Of a stretch of DNA of 64,000 nt, positions 24,805 through 34,224 are shown in pieces. Each line of letters opens with the position of its first letter. Positions within the stretch are counted from its first letter, which is position 1. The stretch is from Clostridia bacterium (GTDB lineage: Bacteria; Bacillota; Clostridia; Christensenellales; Aristaeellaceae): the NCBI GenBank assembly GCA_017397895.1, contig JAFQHP010000032.1:191437-255436 (forward strand), read 5' to 3'. A program made the translations under genes and the position numbers. The notes beneath the pieces were generated by a model that was not told the DNA's origin, did not search any database, and saw only the letters and a list, made by a program, of their open reading frames with translations.

Positions 24805-27231
24805 ATGCCAACCACGAAGTTTGACAAGGATTCCATCAAGCAATCCATTATCAGCAAGCTCCTGCGCTACAACGGCCGCACCCTGCAGGACGCCACCGAT
24901 CAGATGATCTACAACGCCGTGGCCGCCACCGTGCGGGACCAGATCATGCAGAAATGGACTGCCTACCGTGAAAAGGATAAGCACTACGACGGCAAGCGTC
25001 TTTACTACCTGTCCGTCGAATTTCTCACCGGCCGCAGCCTGCACTGCAATATCCTGAACCTGTGCTCTTCCAAGGCCTATCAGGATGCACTGGACGAGCT
25101 GGGCATTGATTTCAGCCGCATTTTCCAGGAAGAACCGGAACCCGGCCTGGGCAACGGCGGCCTGGGCCGTCTGGCTGCCTGCTTTATGGACAGCCTTTCT
25201 TCCCTGTCCCTGCCCGCCATGGGCTGCACCATCCGCTACGAATACGGCCTGTTCCGCCAGCGCATCATCAACGGCCAGCAGGTGGAAGTGCCGGACGATT
25301 GGCTGGTGAACGGCAATGTGTGGGAAGTGCCCGCCATGGAAGACGTGTGCGAAGTGCACTTTGGCGGTTATGTGCATGAAGAGGATGTGGACGGCCGCCG
25401 CATTTTCACCCTCAAGGATTATACCACCGTGGAAGCCGTTCCCTATGACATTCCCATCGTGGGCTATGATCTGGAAACGGTAAACAGCCTGCGTATGTGG
25501 CGGGCCCGCTCCCCCAAGACGCTGGACTTTGCCGCCTTCTCCTCCGGTCAGTACGGCCGGGCCATCCAGGAAAAGGAACTGGCTTCCGTCATCAGCAAGG
25601 TGCTTTATCCCGAAGACAATCATGAAGAAGGCAAAAAGCTACGTCTGCGTCAGCATTATTTCTTCACCAGTGCCACCCTGCAGTACGCCCTGAAGGATTT
25701 CAAGCGCCGCTTTGGCACCAATTTCCGTCTGCTGCCGGAAAAGATGACCATCCACATCAACGACACCCATCCCGGCCTTGCCATTCCCGAGCTGATGCGC
25801 CTTTTGATCGACCAGGAAGGCCTGGGCTGGGACGAAGCCAGCTGGATCGTGCAGCACACGGTTGCCTACACCAACCATACCATCATGAGCGAGGCTCTGG
25901 AAAAGTGGCCTGAAGCCATGATGAAGAAGCTGCTGCCCCGTATTTACATGATCCTGGAAGAAATCAACCGCCGCGTGTGCGGCCGTCTGGCTGATCATTA
26001 TCAGAACGGCCACGATCCCCGCATTGCCCGCATGGCCATCAATGCCTATGACATGGTGCATATGGCTAACCTGTGCGTCGCCATGAGCTATTCCGTCAAC
26101 GGCGTGTCCCAGCTCCACGGCGACATCCTGAAAAAGGATACCTTCCACGATTATTATGAATTCATGCCCGAAAAGTTCTCCGCCATCACCAACGGTATCA
26201 CCCACCGGCGGTGGCTGATGAACGCCAACCCCAAGCTGACCCATCTCATCTGCGATACCATCGGCGACAAGTGGATCCGGAATCCTCAGCTTCTGAAGGA
26301 ACTTTTGCCCTCCAAGGACAATGAAGCCTTCCGCAAGGAATTTGAACAGATCAAGTACGAAAACAAAAAGCGCTTCTCTGATCTGCTCATGCGGCGCCAG
26401 AAGATGGACATCGCCCCCGAATTCATGTTCGACGTGCAGGCCAAGCGCCTCCATGAATACAAGCGCCAGCTGCTGAACGCTTTGCACATCATGGTGCTCT
26501 ACAACCGCATCATGGATGACCCCAATTTCACCATGACCCCCCGCTGCTTCGTTTTCGGTGCCAAGGCCAGCCCCGGCTATTACCTGGCCAAGCAGATCAT
26601 CCGCATGATCGTGGCCATTTCCAAGCTGATCGAACGCACCCCCCGGGCCAAGCAGTTCCTGAAGGTGGTGTTCCTGGAAAACTACGACGTGTCCAGCGCT
26701 GAAATGCTGATGCCCGCCGCCGATCTTTCCGAACAGCTGTCCACCGCCAGTAAGGAAGCCAGCGGCACCGGCAACATGAAGTTCATGATGAACGGCGCGG
26801 TCACCATCGGCACCATGGACGGCGCCAATGTGGAAATCGCAGAACAAGTGGGCATGGATAACATCTACATCTTCGGTATGCGCTCCGATACGGTGGTGGA
26901 TCTGTACCGGGAAGGCACCTACTCCCCCATGCACATCTACGAAACCAATGCGGAAATCCGCCGTGCCCTCACCCAGATCATCGACGGCACCCTCTTCCCC
27001 GAAAACCCCGCTACCCTGCAGGATATCTATCACAACCTGCTCTTTAGCGATCCCTACTTCGTGCTGAAGGATTTCGGCTCCTATTCCATGGCCCAGCGCC
27101 GTGTGGATGAAGACTACCAGAACCGGGAAAAGTGGCTGAAGATGGCCATCACCAACACCGCCATGTCCGGTATCTTCTCCTCCGACCGCACCATCCAGGA
27201 ATACAACGATCAGATCTGGCACCTGAAGTAA
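24805..27231 (+). CDS. glgP: Glycogen/starch phosphorylase (copy 1)
   Basis: The 808-residue GT35 enzyme releases glucose 1-phosphate from alpha-1,4-glucans. The PLP-binding lysine is in EASGTGNMKFMMNG; GLGNGGLGRLAACFMDS and the NDTHPGLAIPELMR active-site segment are intact. An N-terminal regulatory extension of the eukaryotic type is not obvious. The gene has its own promoter and GGAGG site. A second, shorter glgP at 30.2 kb is in an operon with malQ, so the two copies are probably controlled differently. The unknown gene at 27256 follows after 24 bases and is probably co-transcribed. Confidence 0.95.
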   Translation: MPTTKFDKDSIKQSIISKLLRYNGRTLQDATDQMIYNAVAATVRDQIMQKWTAYREKDKHYDGKRLYYLSVEFLTGRSLHCNILNLCSSKAYQDALDELGIDFSRIFQEEPEPGLGNGGLGRLAACFMDSLSSLSLPAMGCTIRYEYGLFRQRIINGQQVEVPDDWLVNGNVWEVPAMEDVCEVHFGGYVHEEDVDGRRIFTLKDYTTVEAVPYDIPIVGYDLETVNSLRMWRARSPKTLDFAAFSSGQYGRAIQEKELASVISKVLYPEDNHEEGKKLRLRQHYFFTSATLQYALKDFKRRFGTNFRLLPEKMTIHINDTHPGLAIPELMRLLIDQEGLGWDEASWIVQHTVAYTNHTIMSEALEKWPEAMMKKLLPRIYMILEEINRRVCGRLADHYQNGHDPRIARMAINAYDMVHMANLCVAMSYSVNGVSQLHGDILKKDTFHDYYEFMPEKFSAITNGITHRRWLMNANPKLTHLICDTIGDKWIRNPQLLKELLPSKDNEAFRKEFEQIKYENKKRFSDLLMRRQKMDIAPEFMFDVQAKRLHEYKRQLLNALHIMVLYNRIMDDPNFTMTPRCFVFGAKASPGYYLAKQIIRMIVAISKLIERTPRAKQFLKVVFLENYDVSSAEMLMPAADLSEQLSTASKEASGTGNMKFMMNGAVTIGTMDGANVEIAEQVGMDNIYIFGMRSDTVVDLYREGTYSPMHIYETNAEIRRALTQIIDGTLFPENPATLQDIYHNLLFSDPYFVLKDFGSYSMAQRRVDEDYQNREKWLKMAITNTAMSGIFSSDRTIQEYNDQIWHLK

Positions 27232-27255
27232 GCCATCCAAGAAAGGATTTTCACC

Positions 27256-27783
27256 ATGCTGGAAAACGTGCTGCTGGATCATTTTGCCGCATACCCCGAT
27301 ATGCAGCCCCAGGACGCTGTGAAGCTGGTCTACCAGCACACCTTCGGCCCCGGGCATATGATCCGGGATGCAAAAAAAGCGGCGCTTATGCTCCAGCAGG
27401 AAATGGCGTCCCTTCCCCCTGTGGACAGAAAAGAACCCTTGTATGAATCCATCGGCAACGGCCTTTGCCGGCTGAACCTTCGTCCCTGTGTGGAAAAGGG
27501 CATCGACAGCCCCTTCATCCTGCGGCTGTTCCTGGAAGCAGCCCAGTCCACCACCGCCACGAAAAAGGAACTGCGGCAAAATCTGCGGGTGCTGCAAAAG
27601 CTGGCAGAAGAGGACGAAACACCCTTCGAGGCCATTGAGCTGGATGTCTTCATGCTCCAATATGAACAAAAGGGCTATCCCACCACCCACCACTCCGATA
27701 TCTACCGGGCTGCCTATGCCCCGGCCTACCGTGTGGTGATCCAGAAAAAACTGAAGGATGCCCTGAAAGCCCTTCGTAAATAA
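27256..27783 (+). CDS. Conserved-looking protein of unknown function
   Basis: I do not recognise the family. The 175-residue soluble protein is mostly helical, with a conserved-looking HTFGPGHMIRD segment near 30 and a Tyr/His-rich PTTHHSDIYRAAYAPAYRVV segment near the C-terminus. The His, Tyr and Asp residues could form an active site, which is inference. It has AAAGG upstream and begins 24 bases after glgP, so it is probably translated from the same mRNA. A hairpin follows it. Confidence 0.7.
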   Translation: MLENVLLDHFAAYPDMQPQDAVKLVYQHTFGPGHMIRDAKKAALMLQQEMASLPPVDRKEPLYESIGNGLCRLNLRPCVEKGIDSPFILRLFLEAAQSTTATKKELRQNLRVLQKLAEEDETPFEAIELDVFMLQYEQKGYPTTHHSDIYRAAYAPAYRVVIQKKLKDALKALRK

Positions 27784-27793
27784 AAGAGGATTC

Positions 27794-27817
27794 CTTGCTT
27801 TCCTTCGGGAAGGCAAG
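27794..27817 (+). terminator. UUCG-capped hairpin after the unknown gene
   Basis: A 10-bp stem (CTTGCTTTCC/GGAAGGCAAG) with a TTCG tetraloop. The following AATTTCTCTTTCC is only a mixed pyrimidine tract, so it may end transcription weakly or protect the upstream mRNA. Confidence 0.5.
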
Positions 27818-27851
27818 AATTTCTCTTTCCCCGGAAAGGAGATGAGATCAA

Positions 27852-28850
27852 GTGAAAACCGTTTCGGTATCCGTGATGAACCTGTGCGTTCCCTGCGAAA
27901 ACCGGTGCCGTTATTGTCTGCTCTCTTACAACGGAAAAACCGTCGGCGTGGATTACAAACGCAGTGAGATCTATGCACGCCGTTTTTATGAATGGATTCA
28001 AAATAACAGGCCGGAACTACATTTTGCCTTCGGCTTTGGTTATTCCATGGAGCATCCGCACCTGTTGGAGGCCATTGATTTTTGCCGCAGCATTCATTCC
28101 CCCACCGGCGAATTTCTGCAGTTTGACGGCATGAAATTCCGAAACGACAGTGAGCTTTCCCTGCTGCTGCATCAGCTGCAGGCCCACGGCATCCGTTTGA
28201 TGGACCTTACCTTCTATGGAACCCAGGCGTATCATGACCGTTTTGCCGGCCGGAAGGGGGATTATCAGCTGATGATGCGCACACTTGCCATGGCCAATCA
28301 AATCGGCCTTGATGTAGCAGTCAGCATTCCTCTCACCTGTGAGAACGCCTGTCAGACAGACGAACTGCTGGCGGCATTGGAAGCGTATAAAACAACGCGC
28401 ATCGCTCTTTTTGTCCCGCACGGAGAAGGCAGAGGCCGTCTTTTACAGCCCATCCGGCTGAATGAAGCGCATTTTTCCGGTTTGAGCGATCATGCCAGAT
28501 CACGCTTTAATACCAATCGCTTCAAAACGGAGAAAGAATGGCTGCAGTGCAGCTTCCCCCAGCCGGAAAACCGAGCACTGACCGTTACATTAACGCCGCA
28601 GAACGTGGATTTCTTTGAAAACTTGCCTTTTGAAGATACCATTTCACACCTGGAAAAGCTGGATGACGATTACTTTACGGTCATTCCTCCCGTGCAGGAT
28701 CTTGCCCAACAATACGGCAATCCGGAGAGCCTCCTTTATTACAGTGCCCGGGATTTGTACCTGTATTACCAGTCCCTTTACATCAGGGAACACCGTCCCG
28801 TTCTCTACGATATCAACGACGAGCGCCAGTGCTTTGTGCGGCGGTTTTGA
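27852..28850 (+). CDS. Radical SAM protein of unknown specificity
   Basis: The 332-residue protein begins with GTG and carries CENRCRYC (CxxxCxxC) near residues 14-21, the ligands of a 4Fe-4S cluster that cleaves SAM. A second VPC cysteine lies just before it. The rest is a partial TIM barrel (FAFGFGYSMEHPHLLEAI; LMDLTFYGTQ), with a C-terminal region of unknown type. There is no SPASM-type cysteine cluster and no small peptide gene nearby, so a RiPP role is not supported. AAAGGAGATG lies upstream of the start. Base composition is more A+T-rich than in neighbours. The substrate is unknown. Confidence 0.8.
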   Translation: MKTVSVSVMNLCVPCENRCRYCLLSYNGKTVGVDYKRSEIYARRFYEWIQNNRPELHFAFGFGYSMEHPHLLEAIDFCRSIHSPTGEFLQFDGMKFRNDSELSLLLHQLQAHGIRLMDLTFYGTQAYHDRFAGRKGDYQLMMRTLAMANQIGLDVAVSIPLTCENACQTDELLAALEAYKTTRIALFVPHGEGRGRLLQPIRLNEAHFSGLSDHARSRFNTNRFKTEKEWLQCSFPQPENRALTVTLTPQNVDFFENLPFEDTISHLEKLDDDYFTVIPPVQDLAQQYGNPESLLYYSARDLYLYYQSLYIREHRPVLYDINDERQCFVRRF

Positions 28851-28879
28851 TTTTCGTTTGTTTTTATTTTTGTTTTCTG

Positions 28880-28908
28880 TCGACAAACAAGCAGGATTGT
28901 TTTACAAT
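28880..28908 (+). promoter_or_regulatory. Promoter of the phosphoglycerate mutase gene
   Basis: TCGACA and TACAAT with a 17-base spacer. The 5' leader then holds a 7-bp hairpin (AGGCAGG/CCTGCCT) near 28909-28934. Confidence 0.7.
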
Positions 28909-28962
28909 AGGCAGGTGCAGTTTACCCTGCCTAACTTTCCTGTTTAGAAAGGAGTATTTTCC

Positions 28963-30183
28963 ATGAAATACATTCTGGTCATCGGCGACGGCATGAGTGA
29001 CGACCCTATTGCCCAGCTGAATCAAAAAACGCCCCTGGAATATCTGGACCTGCCCTATTTCGGTGTGCTGGCCGGCAGCGAAGTGGGTACCTGCCAGACG
29101 GTTCCCGAAGGCGTGCCCGCTGGCAGTGACACCGCCATCCTCAATATTTTCGGCTATGATCCCCGCACCAGCTACACCGGCCGCAGCGTGCTGGAAGCCG
29201 CAGGCGTGGGCGTTACGCTGAAAAAGGGTGAAGTGTCCATGCGGGTCAATCTTTGCGCCGTGGAGGAAATGGATGGCAAGCTGATCATCCACAGCCATAA
29301 CGGCGGCAATATTGAGGGCGACGAAGCAGAAACCCTGATGAAGGATCTGCTTGCCGATCCCCGGTTTATTCCCGCTGCCAAGAAGGCAAAGCTCACCGTG
29401 CATGTCAGCCGCACCTTCCGCCACATCGGCGTTTTCTCCGACGTGGACGAAACCGCCGTATTCAAAACCACCGAGCCCCATAACGTGCTGGAACAGGACG
29501 TTTCCCTTTATTACCCCACCGGCGCCATGAAGGAAGAGATCACGGCGCTGATGAAGGTTTCCTACGAAGTGCTGAAGGATCATCCCGTCAACAAGGCGCG
29601 TATTGCCAGCGGCAAGCTGCCTGCCAATATGATCTGGCCCTGGGGCGCTGGCCGTGCCATGCTGCTGGATAATTTCGTGGAAAAGTACGGCCGCAACGGC
29701 ACTGTCATTTCCGCCGTGCCGCTGGTATGGGGCATTGCGGAGCTGGCCGGCCTCAAGCACCCGGAAGTGCCCGGCGCCAACGGCGATCTGGACACCAATT
29801 ACGAGGGCAAGGTGGACGCCGCCATTGAAGCCTTGAAAAATGGGGATGACTTTGCCGCCATCCATGTGGAAGCCCCGGACGAAATGACCCATGCCGGCAA
29901 GCTGCCCGAAAAAATGGAAGCCATCCGCCGGCTGGATGAAAGGGTCATCAAGCCGCTTTTGGAAAAGATGCCCGCCCTTGGCGATTTCCGCATCCTGCTG
30001 CTCAGCGACCATAAAACCCTCATGTCCACCCGCACCCATGACGGCAAGCCCGTGCCCTACGCCATCTATGACAGCCGCAATCCCGGCACTCCTTCCCGAT
30101 TGGATGAATCCACCGCCGAAAAGGGCTGCTGGCTCCCGGAAGGCAGCCACATTATGGGCCGCCTGCTGGAAGTGGACGCATAA
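28963..30183 (+). CDS. apgM: 2,3-bisphosphoglycerate-independent phosphoglycerate mutase, archaeal type
   Basis: The 406-residue protein belongs to the alkaline phosphatase superfamily ApgM group: IGDGMSDDP at the N-terminus and the nucleophile serine in VPAGSDTAILNIFGYDP. It interconverts 3- and 2-phosphoglycerate in glycolysis. An AAAGGAG site precedes the ATG. It has its own promoter and ends at a strong terminator shared with the convergent glgP copy 2. Metal-site histidines and aspartates appear in LLLSDHKT and AIHVEAPDEMTHAG. Confidence 0.93.
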   Translation: MKYILVIGDGMSDDPIAQLNQKTPLEYLDLPYFGVLAGSEVGTCQTVPEGVPAGSDTAILNIFGYDPRTSYTGRSVLEAAGVGVTLKKGEVSMRVNLCAVEEMDGKLIIHSHNGGNIEGDEAETLMKDLLADPRFIPAAKKAKLTVHVSRTFRHIGVFSDVDETAVFKTTEPHNVLEQDVSLYYPTGAMKEEITALMKVSYEVLKDHPVNKARIASGKLPANMIWPWGAGRAMLLDNFVEKYGRNGTVISAVPLVWGIAELAGLKHPEVPGANGDLDTNYEGKVDAAIEALKNGDDFAAIHVEAPDEMTHAGKLPEKMEAIRRLDERVIKPLLEKMPALGDFRILLLSDHKTLMSTRTHDGKPVPYAIYDSRNPGTPSRLDESTAEKGCWLPEGSHIMGRLLEVDA

Positions 30184-30194
30184 AACACAAACAA

Positions 30195-30229
30195 AAAACC
30201 GCTTTGCTCTTTGGCAAAGCGGTTTTTTT
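30195..30229. terminator. Strong bidirectional terminator
   Basis: A 13-bp stem (AAAACCGCTTTGC/GCAAAGCGGTTTT) with a 6-base loop has A and T flanks on both strands. It serves apgM (plus) and glgP copy 2 (minus). Confidence 0.9.
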
Positions 30230-30236
30230 ATGTTGC

Positions 30237-32579
30237 TCAGATGTGCCAGATTTCCCTGGCGTATTCCTGGATGGTGCGGTCGGAAGAGAATTTGCCGGCG
30301 CCGGCGATATTGTACAGGCACTTTTTCGCAAAAGCCTTTTCATCCCCGGTATCCCGGATGGCCTGGATTTTCCGCTCCACATAGCTGTCAAAATCCAGCA
30401 GCACATAGTAGTGGTCCGGCTTATGCCAGGAAGCGCCCTTGAGAATGGCGTCGTGCAGTTCCCGGAACACATTTTCCCTGTCTTCAAAGGTACCGTCGAT
30501 CAGGGTATCCAGCACCCGCCGGATGCGCTTGTTCTTCCTGTACACCTTTTCGGGATCATAGTTTTTTTCTGCCTTCTGAATATCCTCCAGCGTGGCGCCG
30601 AAGATGTAGTTGTTTTCTTCCCCGGCCTGCTCCACAATTTCAATATTGGCGCCGTCAAAGGTGCCCAGGGTCACCGCACCGTTGAGCATGAACTTCATGT
30701 TGCCGGTGCCGCTGGCTTCGGTGCCCGCAGGGGAAATCTGCTCGGAAATATCGGTGGCAGGAATGATCTTTTCCGCATAGGAGCAATTGTAATTGTGAAC
30801 AAATACCACTTTCATCCGGCCTTCCATGTCCGGATCTCCATTCACCATCTCAGCAATCTGGTTGATCAGGCAAATGACGCCCTTGGCCCGCTTGTAGCCG
30901 GCTGCCGCCTTGGCACCGAAAATCATGGCCACAGGGGGCAAATCCTCCAGCTCGCCGTCCTTCATCCGGTAATAGATATCCAGGATGGACAGGGCATTCA
31001 TGAACTGGCGCTTGTATTCATGCAGACGCTTCACCTGCACGTCAAACACATAGTTTTCCGGAATCTTCACGCCCTCCGCCTTTTCGATGGCCTTTGCCAG
31101 CTGGCGCTTCTTTTCCTTCTTCACCCGGATGAAGGCATCCGTCAGGCTTTCGTCCTGCTCAATGATGGGCTTCAGCTTCTCCAATTCATACAGATCCGTC
31201 ATGAAGCCGTTTCCGATGCGCTTCTCAATTTCTTCGCACAGTTCGGGGTTGCACAGGCCCAGCCACCGGCGCTGGGTGATGCCGTTGGTTTTGTTCTGGA
31301 ACATATCCGGGTTCAGTTCATACCAGGCATGCAGCACATCGTCTTTGAGAATCTGGGAATGGATGGCCGCCACGCCGTTCACCGCATAGCCGCCGTACAT
31401 GGCCAGGTATGCCATGTGCACCAGGTTTCCCTGGATGATGGCCAGGCCCCTGGTATCTTCAATGCCCGCCCGCTTCATTTCATCCCGCTGTTTCCGGGCC
31501 AGGCGCTTGATGATGTCCGTCATTTCGGGCGATACGGAATTGAGCAGCTTCACGTCCCACTTTTCCAGGGCTTCCTGCATAACGGTATGGTTGGTGTAGG
31601 CGAAGGTGCGCCGTGCAATGGACAGCGCTTCTTCAAATTCCACGCCCTCCTTCATCAGAAGCCGCATCAGCTCCGGAATGGACATGGTGGGATGGGTGTC
31701 GTTCAATTGCACTGCGTGGAATTCGGGGAAGCGGGCAAAATCGCTGCCATGCTGCGCCTTGAAATCCCGCAGCATATCCTGAAGGGAGGCGCTGCACAGC
31801 ACATACTGCTGCCGCACACGCAATTGCTTGCCGGCCCGCAGGCTGTCGTTGGGGTAAAGCAGCTTGGTAATATCCTCCGCCGTATTCTTTTCCCTGGCAG
31901 CCTTCGTGTAATCCTGGCTGTTGAACAGGTCAAAATCAAAGGGATGGGCGCTTTCGCACTGCCAAAGGCGCAGGGTGCCGATGCACTTGCGGTTGTAGCC
32001 GATCACGGGCATATCATAGGGCACCGCAATGACGGTCAGCCCCTTCATTTCCACCGTCACGGCCTTATCATCCCGGCGGATGGACCAAGGATCGCCGAAC
32101 TTCGCCCAGTCGTCCGGCAGTTCCTTCTGGCAGGCGTTCTCAAACGCCTGCTTGAACAGGCCGTACTGATACCTCAGGCCATAGCCGAACAGGGAAATAT
32201 CATGGGAAGCAGCGCTGTCCAGGAAGCAGGCTGCAAGCCGGCCCAGGCCGCCGTTGCCAAGGGCCGCATCCTCAATATCCTCAAAAACAGCAGGATCAAT
32301 GCCCTTTTGGGTCATCTCCTTTTTCACTTCGTCAAGGATGCCCATGGCGTAGAGGTTATTGTACACCATCCGGCCCACCAGATATTCTGCGGACAGATAG
32401 CTGGCATACCGGCCGGACCGCTGCTTTTTCTGGTCCGCCGTCCACTGGGATGCAATTTCCTGCATGGCAGCACCGGCCACCGCATCATGCAGCTGCAGGG
32501 CGTTCGCTTCCTTCAAGGATACCTGGTATCTGGAAAGGGCAATCCCTTCCGCAAGAGCCATCATTTCTTTTACATTCAT
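30237..32579 (-). CDS. glgP: Glycogen/starch phosphorylase (copy 2)
   Basis: The 780-residue GT35 enzyme has PLP lysine motif EASGTGNMKFMLNG, GNGGLGRLAACFLDSAAS and NDTHPTMSIPELMR. It differs in many positions from copy 1 and is 28 residues shorter. The ATG overlaps the malQ stop by 4 bases, so it is co-translated with the amylomaltase. The pair MalQ-GlgP would process maltodextrins to glucose and glucose 1-phosphate. GGGGAGGG lies upstream of the start. Confidence 0.95.
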   Translation of the reverse strand: MNVKEMMALAEGIALSRYQVSLKEANALQLHDAVAGAAMQEIASQWTADQKKQRSGRYASYLSAEYLVGRMVYNNLYAMGILDEVKKEMTQKGIDPAVFEDIEDAALGNGGLGRLAACFLDSAASHDISLFGYGLRYQYGLFKQAFENACQKELPDDWAKFGDPWSIRRDDKAVTVEMKGLTVIAVPYDMPVIGYNRKCIGTLRLWQCESAHPFDFDLFNSQDYTKAAREKNTAEDITKLLYPNDSLRAGKQLRVRQQYVLCSASLQDMLRDFKAQHGSDFARFPEFHAVQLNDTHPTMSIPELMRLLMKEGVEFEEALSIARRTFAYTNHTVMQEALEKWDVKLLNSVSPEMTDIIKRLARKQRDEMKRAGIEDTRGLAIIQGNLVHMAYLAMYGGYAVNGVAAIHSQILKDDVLHAWYELNPDMFQNKTNGITQRRWLGLCNPELCEEIEKRIGNGFMTDLYELEKLKPIIEQDESLTDAFIRVKKEKKRQLAKAIEKAEGVKIPENYVFDVQVKRLHEYKRQFMNALSILDIYYRMKDGELEDLPPVAMIFGAKAAAGYKRAKGVICLINQIAEMVNGDPDMEGRMKVVFVHNYNCSYAEKIIPATDISEQISPAGTEASGTGNMKFMLNGAVTLGTFDGANIEIVEQAGEENNYIFGATLEDIQKAEKNYDPEKVYRKNKRIRRVLDTLIDGTFEDRENVFRELHDAILKGASWHKPDHYYVLLDFDSYVERKIQAIRDTGDEKAFAKKCLYNIAGAGKFSSDRTIQEYAREIWHI

Positions 32580-34042
32580 CTGGTATTCCCTCCCCGGGCA
32601 TACTTTTTATTCAATGCCTTGATTTCTTCCTTCACCTTGTCCGGTGCATTTTCCGTCATCCGCCAGCCCCACCAGCCGCCTACCAGCCCGGGGCTGTTCA
32701 TCCTGCCTTCGGTGCCGATGCGCAGGAAATCCTGCATGGGCACAATGGCCCGGGCGCAGGGAGAAGACCATACCGCTTCAATCATCTTCCCCACCACATC
32801 GTCCCATTCGGAAAGGTTCAGAATTTTCGCCGCCTTTTCCTTCAGGGCAGCATCTGCGCTGTCCCAGAAGCCTTTTGCGGTATCGTTGTCATGGGTGCCG
32901 GTGTACACCACGCTGTTTTTGCTGTAATTGGCGGGATTGTGGGGATTATCCGCACCGCCGTCAAAGCCGAAGGTGAGCACCTTCATGCCGGGATAGCCGC
33001 AGTATTTCAAAAGCCGCTTCACCCGGTTGTTCACTTCGCCCAGGTCCTCGGCAATGATGGTCACTTCCGGCACCTCTTTTTTCATCCTGCGGAACAGGCT
33101 GCGGCCGGGGGCCTTGATCCAATTGCCGCTTCGGGCATTGGGCGCACCGTAGGGAATGGCATAGTAATTGGCAAAGCCAATGAAATGATCCACCCGCACC
33201 ATGTCATACAGTTTTCCCATAGCCCGCATGCGCTGCATCCACCAGTCAAACCTGCGCTTTTTCATGGCCTTCCAGTTGTACAAGGGGTTCCCCCACAGCT
33301 GCCCGTCGGCGCAGAAATAATCCGGGGGCACACCAGCCACCTTCACCGGCTTTCTTTCTTCATCCAACTGGAATGCATCCGGGTTGGCCCACATATCGGC
33401 GCTGTCTTCCGCCACATAGATGGGCATATCCCCAAAGAGGCGGATGCCCCTTTCGTTGGCATAACGGCGCAGGGCAAACCACTGATCGAAAAACAGCTTC
33501 TGCACGAAAATATAGTAGCTGATTTCTTCCGCCAGCTCCTTGCGCCACTTCTTCATGCTGTCTTCCTTGCGAAGGCGCACGTCCATGGGCCAGTTTTGCC
33601 AGGTGCCGCCGCCAAAGTGCATCTTCAGCGCCATGAACAGGGCATATTCCTCCACCCAGGGATTTTCCCGGATGAAGGCGGAAAGATCCGTTTTTTCCCT
33701 GCCGTTTGCATAAGCACAGCGCAGCGCCTTTTCCTTGGCGGCACGCACGGCGTCAAAATCCACCTGGTCGCCGTCGGGAAGCAGTTCAAATTCCCCTGCC
33801 TTTAACAGGCCCTTTTCCTCCAGCATTTTCAGGTCAATCAGAAGGGGATTGCCGGCATAGGTGGATACGCTCTGGTAGGGGGATTCGCCGTACCCCACCG
33901 GCCCCACCGGCAGCACCTGCCAGATATTGATTCCGCTGTCTTTCAAAAAATCCACAAAATCATACGCCGCCCGGCCCAGGGTGCCAATGCCCCCTTTTTC
34001 CGGCAGCGAAGTGATATGCAGCAATATTCCGCTTTCACGCAT
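32576..34042 (-). CDS. malQ: 4-alpha-glucanotransferase (amylomaltase)
   Basis: The 488-residue GH77 enzyme moves alpha-1,4-glucan segments between maltodextrins. The nucleophile aspartate is in RVDHFIGF, the acid/base glutamate in IIAEDLG, and the third carboxylate in YTGTHDNDTAKGF. I chose ATG at 34040-34042 (MRESGILLHITSLP) because GGAGGG lies 7 bases upstream and the family starts this way. It heads the malQ-glgP operon. A 6-bp inverted repeat (AACACG-5-CGTGTT, 34061-34077) in the leader may be an operator. Confidence 0.95.
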   Translation of the reverse strand: MRESGILLHITSLPEKGGIGTLGRAAYDFVDFLKDSGINIWQVLPVGPVGYGESPYQSVSTYAGNPLLIDLKMLEEKGLLKAGEFELLPDGDQVDFDAVRAAKEKALRCAYANGREKTDLSAFIRENPWVEEYALFMALKMHFGGGTWQNWPMDVRLRKEDSMKKWRKELAEEISYYIFVQKLFFDQWFALRRYANERGIRLFGDMPIYVAEDSADMWANPDAFQLDEERKPVKVAGVPPDYFCADGQLWGNPLYNWKAMKKRRFDWWMQRMRAMGKLYDMVRVDHFIGFANYYAIPYGAPNARSGNWIKAPGRSLFRRMKKEVPEVTIIAEDLGEVNNRVKRLLKYCGYPGMKVLTFGFDGGADNPHNPANYSKNSVVYTGTHDNDTAKGFWDSADAALKEKAAKILNLSEWDDVVGKMIEAVWSSPCARAIVPMQDFLRIGTEGRMNSPGLVGGWWGWRMTENAPDKVKEEIKALNKKYARGGNTR

Positions 34043-34091
34043 TCTTATTCCCTCCATAGAAACACGCAGTACGTGTTCGTATCGTGTGCAG

Positions 34092-34120
34092 ATTATATCA
34101 TATATTGATGCAAGTTGCAA
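34092..34120 (-). promoter_or_regulatory. malQ-glgP promoter
   Basis: TTGCAA and TATAAT with a 17-base spacer on the minus strand, about 50 bases upstream of malQ. The dyad AACACGCAGTACGTGTT at 34061-34077 lies just downstream of the start site and could bind a repressor. Confidence 0.75.
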
Positions 34121-34169
34121 CGGGGTTTGGCAAATATAGCGGTATTTGTTCTTTTTCGGTATCAACATA

Positions 34170-34198
34170 TTGTATAAGTATGAATTTTGTGGTATACT
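34170..34198 (+). promoter_or_regulatory. Promoter of the acyltransferase-like gene
   Basis: TTGTAT and TATACT with a 17-base spacer, divergent from the malQ promoter. Confidence 0.7.
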
Positions 34199-34224
34199 GA
34201 TGTATCATTTTCGGGAGGTGACGC

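Noticed and set aside
25639..27978. 779-codon antisense ORF opposite glycogen phosphorylase
   Set aside because: Antisense of a clear GT35 gene with the PLP motif; composition is artefactual.
30204..32927. 907-codon plus-strand ORF opposite glgP copy 2 and malQ
   Set aside because: The minus-strand genes have full motif sets, ribosome binding sites and a promoter. The plus frame is a shadow.
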